Assembly (NCBI GenBank): GCA_015698045.1
Contig: BLAL01000239.1
Location: forward strand, 868,001-932,000
Reading direction: 5' to 3'
Origin: Rhizophagus clarus
Taxonomy: Eukaryota; Glomeromycota; Glomeromycetes; Glomerales; Glomeraceae
Length of the DNA: 64,000 nt
Shown here: one piece after another, positions 24,426 to 35,036 of the stretch
How positions within the stretch are numbered: position 1 is the first letter of the stretch
Layout of the letters: the number at the start of each line of letters is the position of its first letter
The notes under the pieces: model-generated
Databases searched by the model: none
Told to the model about the DNA's origin: nothing
Seen by the model: the letters and a program-made list of their open reading frames with translations, nothing else
Position numbers and translations under genes: made by a program

Positions 24426-24736
24426 TTAAAAATTATGCAAACTTTCCTAAAATTTCATTTTTTTTCATTTTTAAACTAAGTGACCGAATTTTACGAACTT
24501 AAGAATACAACCCCACCCCCTAATGTATATACTCTGAACATACTCAAAATAATTATTTTCAAATTATTAAATTAAAAAAATTTTCCAATTATTGCTGCGA
24601 TTGGTACACGAATCATGAATTAAGTCTTAAAAAATTCAATTACTTGTTTAGTATTAGTAAAACTAGGTAAAACTAAACTGAAAAATTTCAAACTAATCAA
24701 AAAAAACGAAATTTGTCAATCAAATGGTCTTAATAA
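24426..24736. other. Intergenic region
   Basis: Nothing supported. Confidence 0.4.
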
Positions 24737-24913
24737 TTAAGTATACTGTTAGGCACAAACAACATCGGTCAGGCGGCAAGCAGACTGATGGTCTTCGACA
24801 AAGATGAGCGCTTCGAATGGACAATCAAGTCAGAATCCAGAACCCAGCCGAAAGAAAATGTCATAAATCACGTAACACGCCAAAGGGTTCCACCGATATC
24901 TTCAATAATTTAG
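24737..24913 (+). pseudogene. Unrecognised GC-richer coding relic
   Basis: A frame of about 58 codons without ATG start reads SILLGTNNIGQAASRLMVFD, then KDERFEWTIKSESRTQPKEN and stops at TAG 24911. The composition (CAG, GCG, GAC, CGC, CCG codons) stands out sharply from the flanks. It is probably a mobile-element fragment; no domain is recognised. Confidence 0.4.
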
Positions 24914-25340
24914 CGGAATTGTTGAGGAAATTAACGTCTAAATAAATTCCTTTTCATTGACTTGGGATTTTATTAATTTTTTCTTTTTGTAGACGAATTT
25001 AATGATTTGTCAAAATCAAATCTTTTGTATGTTTCTCTTCTGATTCATCGTTATATTTAAAAATTTTTACCTGGAGCTACGTACAGTAGGATCCTTTGGA
25101 TTAGTGTCAGGTTTGTCAGGTTTTAATGTTGGATATAATGGGGTAATATTGTCATTAGCTAGGTGTTTGGGAATCTTTTATTTATGCCGTTGTGTGACCC
25201 GACTACCTGGCGTTCAATAAAAAAAAAAAAATTACGTATAAGACCGCAGATGAATCACGCGTTGCACAATTCAAAAATTATTTATACAGGGTAATCTAAA
25301 CATCAACCATATAAATATATAATAATAGAAACAAATAAAT

Positions 25341-25857
25341 AACTTACGATCTAATAAATCAAGAATTTAGTAAATTGTATGTAAATATTATATAAATATG
25401 TAATAATAAAATACAACTTACAATCTAATTCACCAAATAATTTTTAAAATAAAAATTTAATTAGTTTAAATTATATAGTAAATATTATATATTATATACT
25501 GTAAATACGTAATAATAGAATATATTTGGTAATTTGTTTTAGATTGTAAGTATTTACATATTCATATAATATTTTTACATATAATTTAAACTAACTAAAT
25601 TATTTATTTAAAAATTACTTGGTAATTTTAATGCTTTAGATTCTTGTAAGTCATTATTTATTGTACATTTATATAATATTTATTAAAATTTGATTAACCA
25701 AATATAAGTTTTTACCTAAAAAAAAAAAATAAAAAAAAATACTATCTGTTGCTTTAGTTGGTAAGTTATAAAATTTAAACCATAAATTATAAATATATTT
25801 ACACAAATTAAAATTTATATTTATTAAACTTATTAAATCTCTAATTAAATTTTAGAG
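25341..25857 (+). repeat. Micro-exon-like units in front of the kinase gene
   Basis: Four plus-strand units have TAG, a few bases, then GTAAGT: ATT at 25543-25545, ATTCTT at 25640-25645, TTG at 25758-25760, and a single A at 25856. Two further units on the minus strand (ATC at 25348-25350, ATT at 25422-25424) lie upstream in inverted orientation. The spacing is about 100 bp and the first plus unit contains the branch-point-like CTAAC. Joining the four exons to the kinase exon at 25937 gives an open frame ending YSFEFGKSENA, entered in phase 1. They resemble the units of the larger array at 44889-47238. Confidence 0.6.
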
Positions 25858-25936
25858 TAAGTTATCAATTTATTTTTTTTAGTTTTGAATTTTAATATAA
25901 ATTCTAATATGTTTTAAATATTTAAATTATATACAG

Positions 25937-27188
25937 ATTTGGAAAAAGTGAAAATGCCATTTTAGATAAATTTATTCTTGAAAAAAGATTAAGATGGATT
26001 CCTTATAATCATTTTAAAAATGTTGAATATCTTAATCAAGGAGGATTTGGTATTATATACAAAGCCATTTGGTTATTAAAAAATAAAGATATTGAAGTAG
26101 CTCTCAAATGTCCCAATAATTTGAATGAGAATTTAGATGAATTTTTAAATGAAGTATAATAATATATTATTTATTTTTAATTATCATTATGAACAACTTA
26201 CACTGATATATCCATTTTCGATTTTTTTTTGTAGTGGGATAATCATGAAAAATGTCTAAATTCAATTAGAATTATTTATTTATATAGATTTACAAAAAAT
26301 CCAGATACTTTAAATTATATGGTAGTAATGGATTATGCAAATAAAGGTAATTTAAGAGGGAATTTAATAGAAATAATTGAAAATAATTGGAATCAAAAAT
26401 TACTCATATTATATAAAATTATTTCCGGTCTTAATGAAATACATAAGAAAAATCTTATTCATTGTGATTTACATGATGGCAATATTTTAAACCATAGTAA
26501 AAAGAATAGTTTACTTAAGAAAAAAGAGGAGGATAATAAAATTGATGAAGTTAGGACTGATGAAGTTTTTATTAGTGACTTAGGATTATGTCGACCTGTA
26601 AAATCTTTAAAAAAATACGATATTTATGGCGTTATTCCATTTATGGCACCTGAAGTTTTAAGGGGTAAACCATATACTCCAGCTAGTGACATATATAGTT
26701 TTTCTATGATTATGTGGGAATTAACATCTGGGATTCCACCATTTAACAACAAAGCACATGATTTTCAACTCAGTTTAAGTATTTGTAGAGGTGAACGTCC
26801 TGAAATTATTGAAAATACTCCACAATGTTATGTAGATCTGATGAAAAAATGTTGGAATGAGGATCCAACAAAAAGGCCAACTGCTAAAGAAGTAAGTGAT
26901 ACAATTGCAGACTGGATTTTCCAACCTAATAATAACGAAATTAGAGAAGAATTAAAAAGCAACATTATGGAATTTATAAATACACCAATTGGAAATAGCA
27001 ATCTTATTACTGAATCTCACCCACAAGCATGTTATAAAAGTCGCTTACTTGATTTTACTAGTAAAAAAGTGAACGAAGTTCTAGAAAGTGGGAGCTTAGA
27101 ATATATAGTTCATGATAAATTAAGTATAAAATCAAATGAAACTGTAGAAAGTGGATCATTAAATAATTGTATAATTAAGAAGGTATAA
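25937..27188 (+). CDS. Tyrosine-kinase-like protein kinase
   Basis: Exons 25937-26153 and 26235-27188 join in phase 0 (FLNE / WDNHEKC). The kinase domain has the Gly loop QGGFGIIYKA, the ATP lysine in VALKC, the catalytic loop IHCDLHDGNIL (HCD instead of HRD), DLG instead of DFG in ISDLGLC, the APE motif in MAPEVLRG, then PYTPASDIYSFSMIMWE and KRPTAKE. A Lys/Glu-rich insert of about 20 residues lies between the catalytic loop and DLG. This is the TKL-type kinase family greatly expanded in Rhizophagus; substrates are unknown. The C-terminal 75 residues are a Ser/Asn-rich tail with two similar ESGSL motifs. The 5' end is not an ATG: the first exon begins after a TATACAG acceptor and is preceded by the micro-exon-like units at 25341-25857. 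All catalytic residues are present, so the gene may be active. Confidence 0.82.
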
Positions 27189-28532
27189 AGTCATTGGGTA
27201 TGTAATTTATATATACAAAAACAAGTAATTATCTGTATAAATTAATTAATTTATTTAATTATTTAGATATTGGAACTAATAAAAATTATAAGCGATATAC
27301 GTTTTTATTTATTTTCATTAGAATTATTTAAACACTAAAGCTAGAGTAATAAATATTTTACAAGTTTCTTAGTTTGTAATTTAAATAATTCCTTTCTTTA
27401 TAACTTACCCAAATATTAAATATATGTATTTCTTTTTTTTTATTTGCAATTAATTACAAACGTTTCTACCAACATAATTAATTATATGAAATTATATATC
27501 CATAAAATAAAATACCTATCTTAATATTCTAATCTGAGAAATCTATTAAACTATAAATTCTCGAATAATTACTCCATGGTGCATAATTACTTCATAGTGC
27601 GCACAGTCTAAAGCCAGGTAATGATAATATGCAAATCACGTGAATTGATATAAATCATGTGACTCACAAATTATTGGTCAATAAATAAAGGGAAATCATG
27701 CTTCGTGCAGTAAAATGCACATGACTGTACTACATTACCCCAGTAATCACCACAAAAATTTCCACCCGGCCGGCATTATGGAATTAAGAAATTAACCACG
27801 TGACATATAATGTCTCTGGAATACATGGAAAACAGGGAAGGTGTGACACCGGTGACAGAAGTCACGCGGGAGTGGAAAAATTTTGTGGTGATGCGACCGA
27901 ATATCGATTATTATTGCTAAAACTTCAAGGCGCGAGTCTATTCTGTTTCATCTCTTCTGCTTCTTTAATTTGTTTTTGTAACTTTATTTGGTCCTTAAAT
28001 TAATCCACCATTGATGTGAAATTTCTTTAATTTTTTTGCAGTAGGTCGTTTTAATGGATTTGCAGTTTTTTCTTTTCTATTTTATAAAAATCAAAGACCA
28101 AAATTTGGATTTCCACCTTTTCTACTGACCGTCTCCCATACATTAATTACATTGTTTGTTTGCTTGTTTGTTTTTGTTTCTTTTTTATGTACACCAAAGA
28201 CTATACAAAAATTGATGTAACGTCTTCAACTCAGACGTATAACATATACTTCTATCTATACACAAAAATCATTATTTTTTCAAGACCTATCTAAATCTAG
28301 CCTATTATATCTATTCTAATTTAAATAAATTATTACCACTAGATTTATCAAATTAATAATTATTCTACTAAAACCTACTTCCACAGATCATCAATTTTGA
28401 ATTTATACCAAACTGCTAATTTTATATAACCCTTAGCTATTCCATATGATTTGTTTTTGATTTTACTTCCATTATCATCTTACTGTATTTCATTTTCTTA
28501 TCTATCTTTCCCATTTTATTACTTCTTCACAT
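27189..28532. other. Intergenic region with a small inverted repeat
   Basis: No intact gene supported. The inverted repeat at 27747-27891 is listed separately; the rest is AT-rich. Confidence 0.5.
27747..27891. repeat. Short inverted-repeat element (~145 bp)
   Basis: TCACCACAAAAATTTCCAC at 27747-27765 is matched on the other strand by 27872-27891 (GTGGAAAAATTTTGTGGTGA). The loop is GC-richer (CCGGCCGG, CACCGGTGAC). It could be a tiny MITE or a hairpin; the flanks show no clear target-site duplication. Confidence 0.45.
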
Positions 28533-28703
28533 TTAAAGCTTCCAAATCTCCTTCGCTTCAGCTTGGAACTTCTCCACGAATTTAATCATTAGCTTCTTAA
28601 AGATCTGAATATCTTTTCCTATGAAAATTTTCTTGTTCATGCCTCCGCATAGTATCTCATCAAACACTTTCACTCTTTCTAAAATTGTAGAAGTTTCTTG
28701 CAT
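28533..28703 (-). CDS. Small ORF (56 aa) with coding-like composition, unrecognised
   Basis: An ATG-to-TAA frame on the minus strand reads MQETSTILERVKVFDEILCG, then GMNKKIFIGKDIQIFKKLMI and KFVEKFQAEAKEIWKL. The codons (GTG, GGC, GAG, AAG, GCG) are much less AT-biased than the surroundings and the frame is clean. It is predicted to be mostly helical. It begins 58 bp before the target-site duplication of the retroposon at 28778. It could be a small gene or the end of a larger decayed element. Confidence 0.4.
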   Translation of the reverse strand: MQETSTILERVKVFDEILCGGMNKKIFIGKDIQIFKKLMIKFVEKFQAEAKEIWKL

Positions 28704-28761
28704 TTAAATAAAATTTTCACGTGATAATTGATATCGACTTTATCCTCACGCACTTCAACCC

Positions 28762-28777
28762 ATTATATTAATACAAT
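28762..28777. repeat. Left target-site duplication of retroposon 1
   Basis: ATTATATTAATACAAT; the right copy at 30531-30546 differs at one base. Confidence 0.75.
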
Positions 28778-30530
28778 GGGAAACTCTTTCTCACAAATTT
28801 TTTTTTGTCAAAAAATACGTAGACAAAATACATATAGAGAAGATGGAAAATTTTGAAAATACTTGGTCCACAACCATCACAGAGTTATTAAAAACCTTCG
28901 AGGCCGAACTAATAAAAGACTTAGGTAAAATATATTCGATAGCCTCCGCAGGAAAACCTGGTAGACAAGACAAACAATTTAAAACGCTCGCTTTCCTCGT
29001 CGGCGAGCAGAACTTGTACTCACGAGACCGGTTTATAGGCTTTAACAACGCCTCTGCCTCCAATAACTATAGTATATCAGCTAGTCTAGCAAAAAAGCAT
29101 TTGCGTTTAACACTAGACCGACTATATATTAAAGTTAAAGATATGTTACAGCCGCCCTCTCAAGGAAACAATTTCAAAGACTTGGAGCCGCAGCAATCAT
29201 GGGCACAACCGGAACAAAGCGCACCAATAATATCCACAGAATCTCAGGCAATGATCATAGATAGTAAATTATCGGCGGATGCCGCGAGTTTTACTCCTAA
29301 ATTGGCAGACGATCCGATAATTACGTGGGATGTATCCGTGATCACCCCCCCTATTGTAACACTTCCAGCTGAAAAATCTAAAAAAGGCAAAGAGAAGCAA
29401 GGGTCGATTCAGAAAGTCACGTGCGATAACAACATTGTTCATGAAAGTCAAAATCGTCAACGCAGAACTATCATGGTCTACGATGTACCCACCAAATGGT
29501 CTCCAGAAAAAATAAGGTCTGCCTTTTCCGACTGGGGCCGCGTTTTAAACATTTCCCTCAAGACCCAACATAAGTACTATACGATCCGTGTAGACATTGT
29601 TTTAAACCCCACAAAGGATACCGAGTTCATCTTGATGCCTTGGTGTACCCAACTAGGCGGTATATGGGTCCGGTGGTTCCCTGGCGAATGGAAGCTCGCA
29701 CAAAGAAAGAGTCGAGAAATTTTTCAAGCCTCCTTCCGCTTCCCTGCCGATACTACAGAAGATGCAATATATAGCAAATTCACCCCTGATAACGAATCCC
29801 TCCTTCAGTATACGAGAGCTGCAGCGTGGAAAGTTATCAAGGATAAACAAGGACTCAAAGGAATACTCTATTTTGAAACGCATGAAAGGTTGATGCGAGC
29901 TCTCACCTTACAGACGGACAAAATAAAGTTGACGAATTCCAGGACGCCCTTACCGATTAAGTCGAAGAAGACGAAAGACAACAAGAGTGGTTCCACTCAG
30001 AAATCACGACAATCGAACCCCCCCAAACAGGGCCAGGTTTGCCCTGACCATAAGAAGTCCAAAGCCAAAAAGAACAAGTCTCGTAAAAAGACCGAAGCTT
30101 CGGACGACTTATGCACGCTTCTCAAAACTCTTATTCAGAAGCTAGGCGATAAATCGCTAACCTAGTAATTCATTTTCTCTTCTTTTATTTCATAGGATTT
30201 AGCGTAAGATCGGGCATTTCCACATTTTGCTACGGCCTAAGAAACGGTTATGGCTTGGTCTTTCCCCTTGTTTTTTGTTTTTTTTCTTTTTTCTATTTCC
30301 CCAGTGCGTTATTTTTCGTTTTCTTTTTTTTATTTTTGTTTTTTTCTAAATAGTGATTTAGGTTATCTCTTTCATATTGATAACAACTAAATCGGATCCC
30401 GACATAGCTTTAGTTAGTTAGTTGTATCATGTATTTTGACATTCCCGCTTGTTTTGACAAGTAATTTTGTCTCCACATGTACGAGGTGATCCTCCATTAA
30501 AAATAAAATAAAAAAATAAAATAAAATAAA
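28778..30530 (+). mobile_element. ORF1-only LINE-like retroposon, copy 1
   Basis: The element runs from GGGAAACTCTTTCTC to an A-rich tail of AAATA units (30497-30530) and is flanked by a 16-bp target-site duplication with one mismatch. It codes a single ORF1-like protein (28843-30165) followed by about 365 bp of 3' untranslated sequence. There is no endonuclease, reverse transcriptase or RNase H. Target-site duplications near 15 bp with an A-rich 3' tail are the hallmark of target-primed reverse transcription, so mobilisation in trans by a full LINE is inferred. Its GC content is clearly above the host flanks. A second, degraded and enlarged copy lies at 48914-54481. Confidence 0.75.
28843..30165 (+). 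CDS. Retroposon ORF1-like protein with RRM-like domain (440 aa)
   Basis: An intact single-exon ORF from ATG 28843. Residues 1-100 are helical with an ordered region (RDRFIGFNNASASNNYSISA). Residues about 105-205 are Pro/Ser/Gln-rich and disordered. An RRM-like fold follows: RRTIMVYDVPTKWSPEKIRS holds an RNP2-like strand and helix, and HKYYTIRVDIVL an RNP1-like strand. The C-terminus is strongly basic (KSKKTKDNKSG, KKSKAKKNKSRKK). This matches the architecture of RNA-binding ORF1 proteins of LINE elements, which package element RNA. Third-codon GC is well above that of host genes. The decayed homologue is at 48979-50816. The element-level role is inference from context (TSDs, A-rich tail). Confidence 0.75.
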   Translation: MENFENTWSTTITELLKTFEAELIKDLGKIYSIASAGKPGRQDKQFKTLAFLVGEQNLYSRDRFIGFNNASASNNYSISASLAKKHLRLTLDRLYIKVKDMLQPPSQGNNFKDLEPQQSWAQPEQSAPIISTESQAMIIDSKLSADAASFTPKLADDPIITWDVSVITPPIVTLPAEKSKKGKEKQGSIQKVTCDNNIVHESQNRQRRTIMVYDVPTKWSPEKIRSAFSDWGRVLNISLKTQHKYYTIRVDIVLNPTKDTEFILMPWCTQLGGIWVRWFPGEWKLAQRKSREIFQASFRFPADTTEDAIYSKFTPDNESLLQYTRAAAWKVIKDKQGLKGILYFETHERLMRALTLQTDKIKLTNSRTPLPIKSKKTKDNKSGSTQKSRQSNPPKQGQVCPDHKKSKAKKNKSRKKTEASDDLCTLLKTLIQKLGDKSLT

Positions 30531-30546
30531 ATTATATTGATACAAT
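30497..30546 (+). repeat. A-rich tail and right target-site duplication of retroposon 1
   Basis: The tail consists of AAATA/AAAATA units up to about 30530; ATTATATTGATACAAT at 30531-30546 repeats the 5' flank at 28762-28777 with one mismatch. Confidence 0.75.
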
Positions 30547-30690
30547 TTATTATCCTTAACAACGCCAAATGTGGTTGCATCAAATTATACAAATCCGGTC
30601 TACATTCTCTCAATATTTTTAACGTTGGTAATTAATTGTTGGCTTAATTGTTTAAATATATTGATGGTCCTTAATTCTTTTTGTTAATAA

Positions 30691-31090
30691 TTAATACATC
30701 AACTGCCAATTTACCATTAGCGTACTTCCATAGGCATCTATTATCCATGCTTTACTCGTATTATCTACGAGCTCTTCCAATACTTTACCAAGAGATATAT
30801 TGTCACCGTACACTTCTATATGACAATTCTCTACACTTGTAATTTCTAACAGATTAACGTCAAATGTTCCCTAATTCTTGTCTTAAATTGTCTTAATACT
30901 TTATACTTGCTATCTAAAAAAATCCATCTTATACCACTTTTTTATCTTTCATTGACGCGTCTATATGTAATCTCAAATTTACTTCATCTGATTCACACAT
31001 ATCAATATAAATATTTTCTAACATTCTAGGTTCTTGCCCCTGTATGATCTGCTTTATTATCTTCATTCTCTCATCATATTCTAAAATCAT
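30691..31090 (-). pseudogene. Unrecognised coding relic with frameshifts
   Basis: From ATG 31090 the minus strand reads MILEYDERMKIIKQIIQGQE and continues to DASMKDKK, then changes frame to GIRWIFLDSKYKVLRQFKTR, and again to FDVNLLEITSVENCHIEVYG and KVLEELVDNTSKAWIIDAYG before TAA at 30691. Each segment has good coding composition and the segments follow in order, so one gene has taken at least two indels. The family is not recognised. Confidence 0.5.
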
Positions 31091-32732
31091 GAGTTAATAA
31101 TGAGTCACGCAAAATTTTTTTAAATTTTATATTTATGGAACTCGCTGAAATATGAACAGAAATGTTTATGAATTTATTAAGATTATAATTATTTATGAAT
31201 AGGAGTCGAAAAAAGTTTATCTTACCATAACACGCGATTTTTTTTACTGCGGGCAATATTATATTATGACAAAATTCCGAGTTCCGACTTTTTTTTGGAG
31301 ATTACATCACATTATTTTATTTAGTTGACGACTACATAAGTAAATCTATTGGAGGGATGTTGATAAGATTGTATGTATAACTTTTCACATTTTTCTCTTT
31401 TTTTTTAAAAGGAAAAAAAAAAAATAAACATTATTATCAACTTTATCGTTTAGATATCTTCGCAAGAGCAATTATTCGATACCTAAAACTACAATGCGGT
31501 TAGTATGCTATATGATGAACGATAGATCTCGCTTAATAATATAATGTATTGTGACTTGTGAGAATTGAGAAGTATGATACTTTTTCTTATTCAAATCTCA
31601 AAGATTTGCAACTCTATTTCTTGATCCAATTTACCATTATTAAGAATCTAATCCCATAAACTATACTAACATGACCATTCAATATACTGTAGATAAACGA
31701 TCAAATGATTAAAGAAAAGCGATTCAAAAGTGATCCTTCTTGTTCAAGGTTATCAAAAGAAAAAAAAAAATTCTTAATTCCTAAAAAAACTTACCTACTT
31801 CAGTTTTTCAAAGACCATATACGAATATTACAATCATCAGCATTACAATAGATTAACATCTATCGAGAATTATCCTCGATGATCTCGTAATCCATGTCCA
31901 CGTAAATCCCTTCTCTGCAAACGTATTGTATCTTAAATAAAAATAAAAAGGAAACGAAATCTGAGAAAAATGTAAATGAAATTAAAGAATAAATAATTAC
32001 TTGTAAAATCTCTTTTCTTGAAATAAATCTGTTAAGAGTTGACTAACAAATAAACTAATAAAAATCGATTTAATTATTACATATAAATAAATAAATTCTA
32101 CTATAAAATTTGTTGACATTTTTTAAACAAGTTTAGACACAAAAATTGAGTTCAGTCGCATGTGTGAATTACGGCATAAATAGTATATGGTGCTATTATT
32201 TATTAAACATTTTATATATCTACTAGGAAACGTGAATCCGGAGCGAAAAAAAATTTTTCCACAATGTGCAACACGTATTATCAACGAGTCACAAATTTTA
32301 TTTTACCTTTGTTTATCTTGGTTATATTTATCAATGTATTCAATGACGCAATGCGTGGACTTCGCATATTGTCATGTGATCTTCATATATCATTAACGTT
32401 CATTAAATATAGTCATTCAGACAATTTAAATCACAGTACAGAAAATATAGACGGAAAATTTATTTTTAGGAACCAAATATTTCGCCCCATTTTTAGGTAA
32501 TGTAATGTTTTATAAATAATGTTTATTCTCGTTTCTTTTATATGAGCGTAAACTAAAAGATTAACTATTAATTATATATGTAATAATAATTCGTTTGATG
32601 CAAAAATTCGGGTTGATAATTAATTAAACATTCTTTTAACACAAGAAATTAATTATGAAAATTTAGCTCATCGACTGCTGTTAATAATTTCAATACTTTC
32701 GCAAGGTCGGAGATAAAACGTACATTTCTAAG
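31091..32732. other. Intergenic region
   Basis: Copy 2 of the dispersed repeat (31092-31170; see 10399) lies at its start. The frame 32264-32500 contains a possible membrane segment (FILPLFILVIFINVF) but nothing else supports it. Confidence 0.45.
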
Positions 32733-33018
32733 GAGATGATCCACCATTGGCATAGGACAAATTACTATCAAGATAACCTACAAAATAGATAAATCACCAA
32801 AAGTGAGTCAACTTTGACACTTACGTGCCCGATCTGACTCACGGTGCAAATTTGGCGAGCCTTTGTACGTGTTTCATTAAAACTATGATCCCATGAGCAA
32901 ATGAAGAGCTCTCTCACCATCTACCTATGGGTAGGGAGCGCAACGTACCTCTGGTGATCATGCCCATCGATGGTGTAGCTTCTTTGGTCTGAGGAGATGA
33001 CCCACTATTGGCATAGGG
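32733..33018. repeat. Direct repeat enclosing a GC-richer non-coding block
   Basis: AGGAGATGATCCACCATTGG at about 32733 and AGGAGATGACCCACTATTGG at about 32991 are followed by CATAGG in both cases. The 230-bp interval is unusually GC-rich for the region and contains the hairpin CTACC-TATG-GGTAG. No coding frame is visible; an RNA or a short retroelement is possible. Confidence 0.45.
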
Positions 33019-35036
33019 CTGATGAGACCCTTCTTTACCCCTACTGCATCATTCCTTCAAGGTAAAGTAATGATGGTAAAGTATATAAATAAGAACTTAT
33101 TTTTTTTTTTTGATTTTTTTTTATTTTTTTTTTTTTTTAATTTAAAAAAGAAAATTAAAATGAAAGTAAGGTTTTTATAAGAAATTTTTATCTAAAGTCA
33201 GTCTTTACAACTTATGAATCATATATACGAGTCACAGCATATTTATACTGGTATAACAATAATGACTCTTGTTGAAAATATTTCTAGTCATATTGTGTAT
33301 AAAATTTCAGAGATGACTATTTAACATGAAAGATTTGTAATTAATTGAAGTGTTAAAAGGTAATTATTAATTTGTAATATACGATTCTATTTATTACTGC
33401 GACTTTCCTGTGGATGATTACTTAAGTCTTAAGGACGAGTAATAAGCAACAATTAGTAATATTCATATTATTCACTCTTATTACTTGTGACTTTCCTTTA
33501 CTTATACGAAGCTATCAACCGTATGACTCATGATGGTTATTCATGAGAATTTTTCATACAAATCATACAAATCGTTATTAATCATATCGAAGTTATAGTT
33601 AGTACGATGTATTCACAAAGATTTTAATACACAGCATATATGATTCAATATTAACAATGTTACATAATTAAATTAACTATTATTAATTCACCGTAATAAA
33701 CTATCGCATGAGAGTCAAAATAACTTAAAAGGCATATATTCTTGTTCGATTTATTCGATCATTAATGAAGTCATACCTTTCAACTTAAGAAAATCTTTAT
33801 TGTTAAAATGTTTGGATGCTCGTATCAGATTGAATTATAATTTGACTTTAGCGTGTCGATTTGTAAAATATTTTTACGTGATCTTTAACGGTCGTACGGT
33901 CCATCATTTGGTAAAAGTGTATGGTCATGAAAAAGGCAATTTAATCTTACGAAAAGCCAATTAAAGATATTGAAGACAAGTTTATAGTAGAGGAATGTGA
34001 AGTATTTCAAATTGTTCCCGATTGATTATAAAAATTAAATGCAGTAATTATTAATTAGTTGAGTTCTTTTATATAATTTGTTAAGTTTTAACAGATAAGT
34101 TTACTTTAGCTAGTTTATCATAGTTCATTTTTTATGAAACTATCAGAAATTTTAAAAGATATAGAAAGGCATTTAAACAAATTCCTATCTAGTATACTAG
34201 GTAAAATGATTTTTTTTTTAAAGCAAAGTATCCACAATACATCTTTTCTCAATAAAGAAAAATAATTTTTTATTACTTTGTACTAAAATTTGGCCGAATA
34301 ATGATCAGTGAAGTCTGCAAATAAATACACGATAATGCCGTATTTACGAGTCACGAGTGCCGAGCAATTTGCTGTTTTAGTAGGATGTTAAAGGGATACT
34401 CGTTTAAGTTGTCGAAGCCTCTTGTTGCTGTGTAAGATGCGGGTTGCAAGACATGGCGGCGGAGAAAGTTCTTGAATAGATTATCTGGCTATTGGAAGAA
34501 TCACAAAAGGCGGATTCAGCTCTAAACTTAGATAAAGAGAGGAAATTAAAAAGGTAAGGTCAACAAGAAAACTTGGCGGAAAGTCAGATAGTGTAGTTAA
34601 GTCTTAGCTTAGAAATTTCTTTATGTAACACCGAATCTGTACTTTATTTTTCGCATCCGCAAAATAATATTGATTAATAATAAAAAATAACATATATTGA
34701 GTAGTGTTTGAGTCAGCAGTCGTTGTCGATTTAGTTATGTGTATACTGCAATAATCATAGTTTGTACCTAGTAGGTATGCTTTTCTATTTAAAATAAAAT
34801 CCTCAACACGCAAGTGAGTCAATTTAATCATTTTAATAAAAAAAAAATGGTGTTTCGTGTGAAACTTTTATTTCTTATATTTCTTGTTTAATAAAAATAA
34901 CAAACCCATTTTACATTTCTTTTATTTTTTTCCATTAAAAAACCAAAACTGTTGTACTTTTTTATTAACAAGTAAAATTTTTTTATATCTATAAAATGAC
35001 TAGTAGAAGAGAAAAAAAAAAAGACAAAAGAGAGAA
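33019..35036. other. Intergenic region
   Basis: AT-rich with long T-runs at 33102-33139. A GC-richer patch near 34430-34560 contains short kinase-like text but no continuous frame. Confidence 0.45.

Noticed and set aside
27800-28003. 67-codon plus-strand ORF
   Set aside because: It overlaps the inverted repeat at 27747-27891 and has no coding pattern.
32264-32500. 78-codon ORF with a hydrophobic segment
   Set aside because: Single unsupported feature; AT-rich DNA often codes Phe/Ile/Leu runs.
32900-33020. Possible tRNA or small RNA because of local GC content and a hairpin
   Set aside because: No cloverleaf or A/B-box promoter could be assembled.
34430-34560. Text reading IDYLAIGRITKGGFSSKL, similar to a kinase Gly loop
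   Set aside because: Stops on both sides after about 20 residues and no other kinase motif nearby; probably chance.
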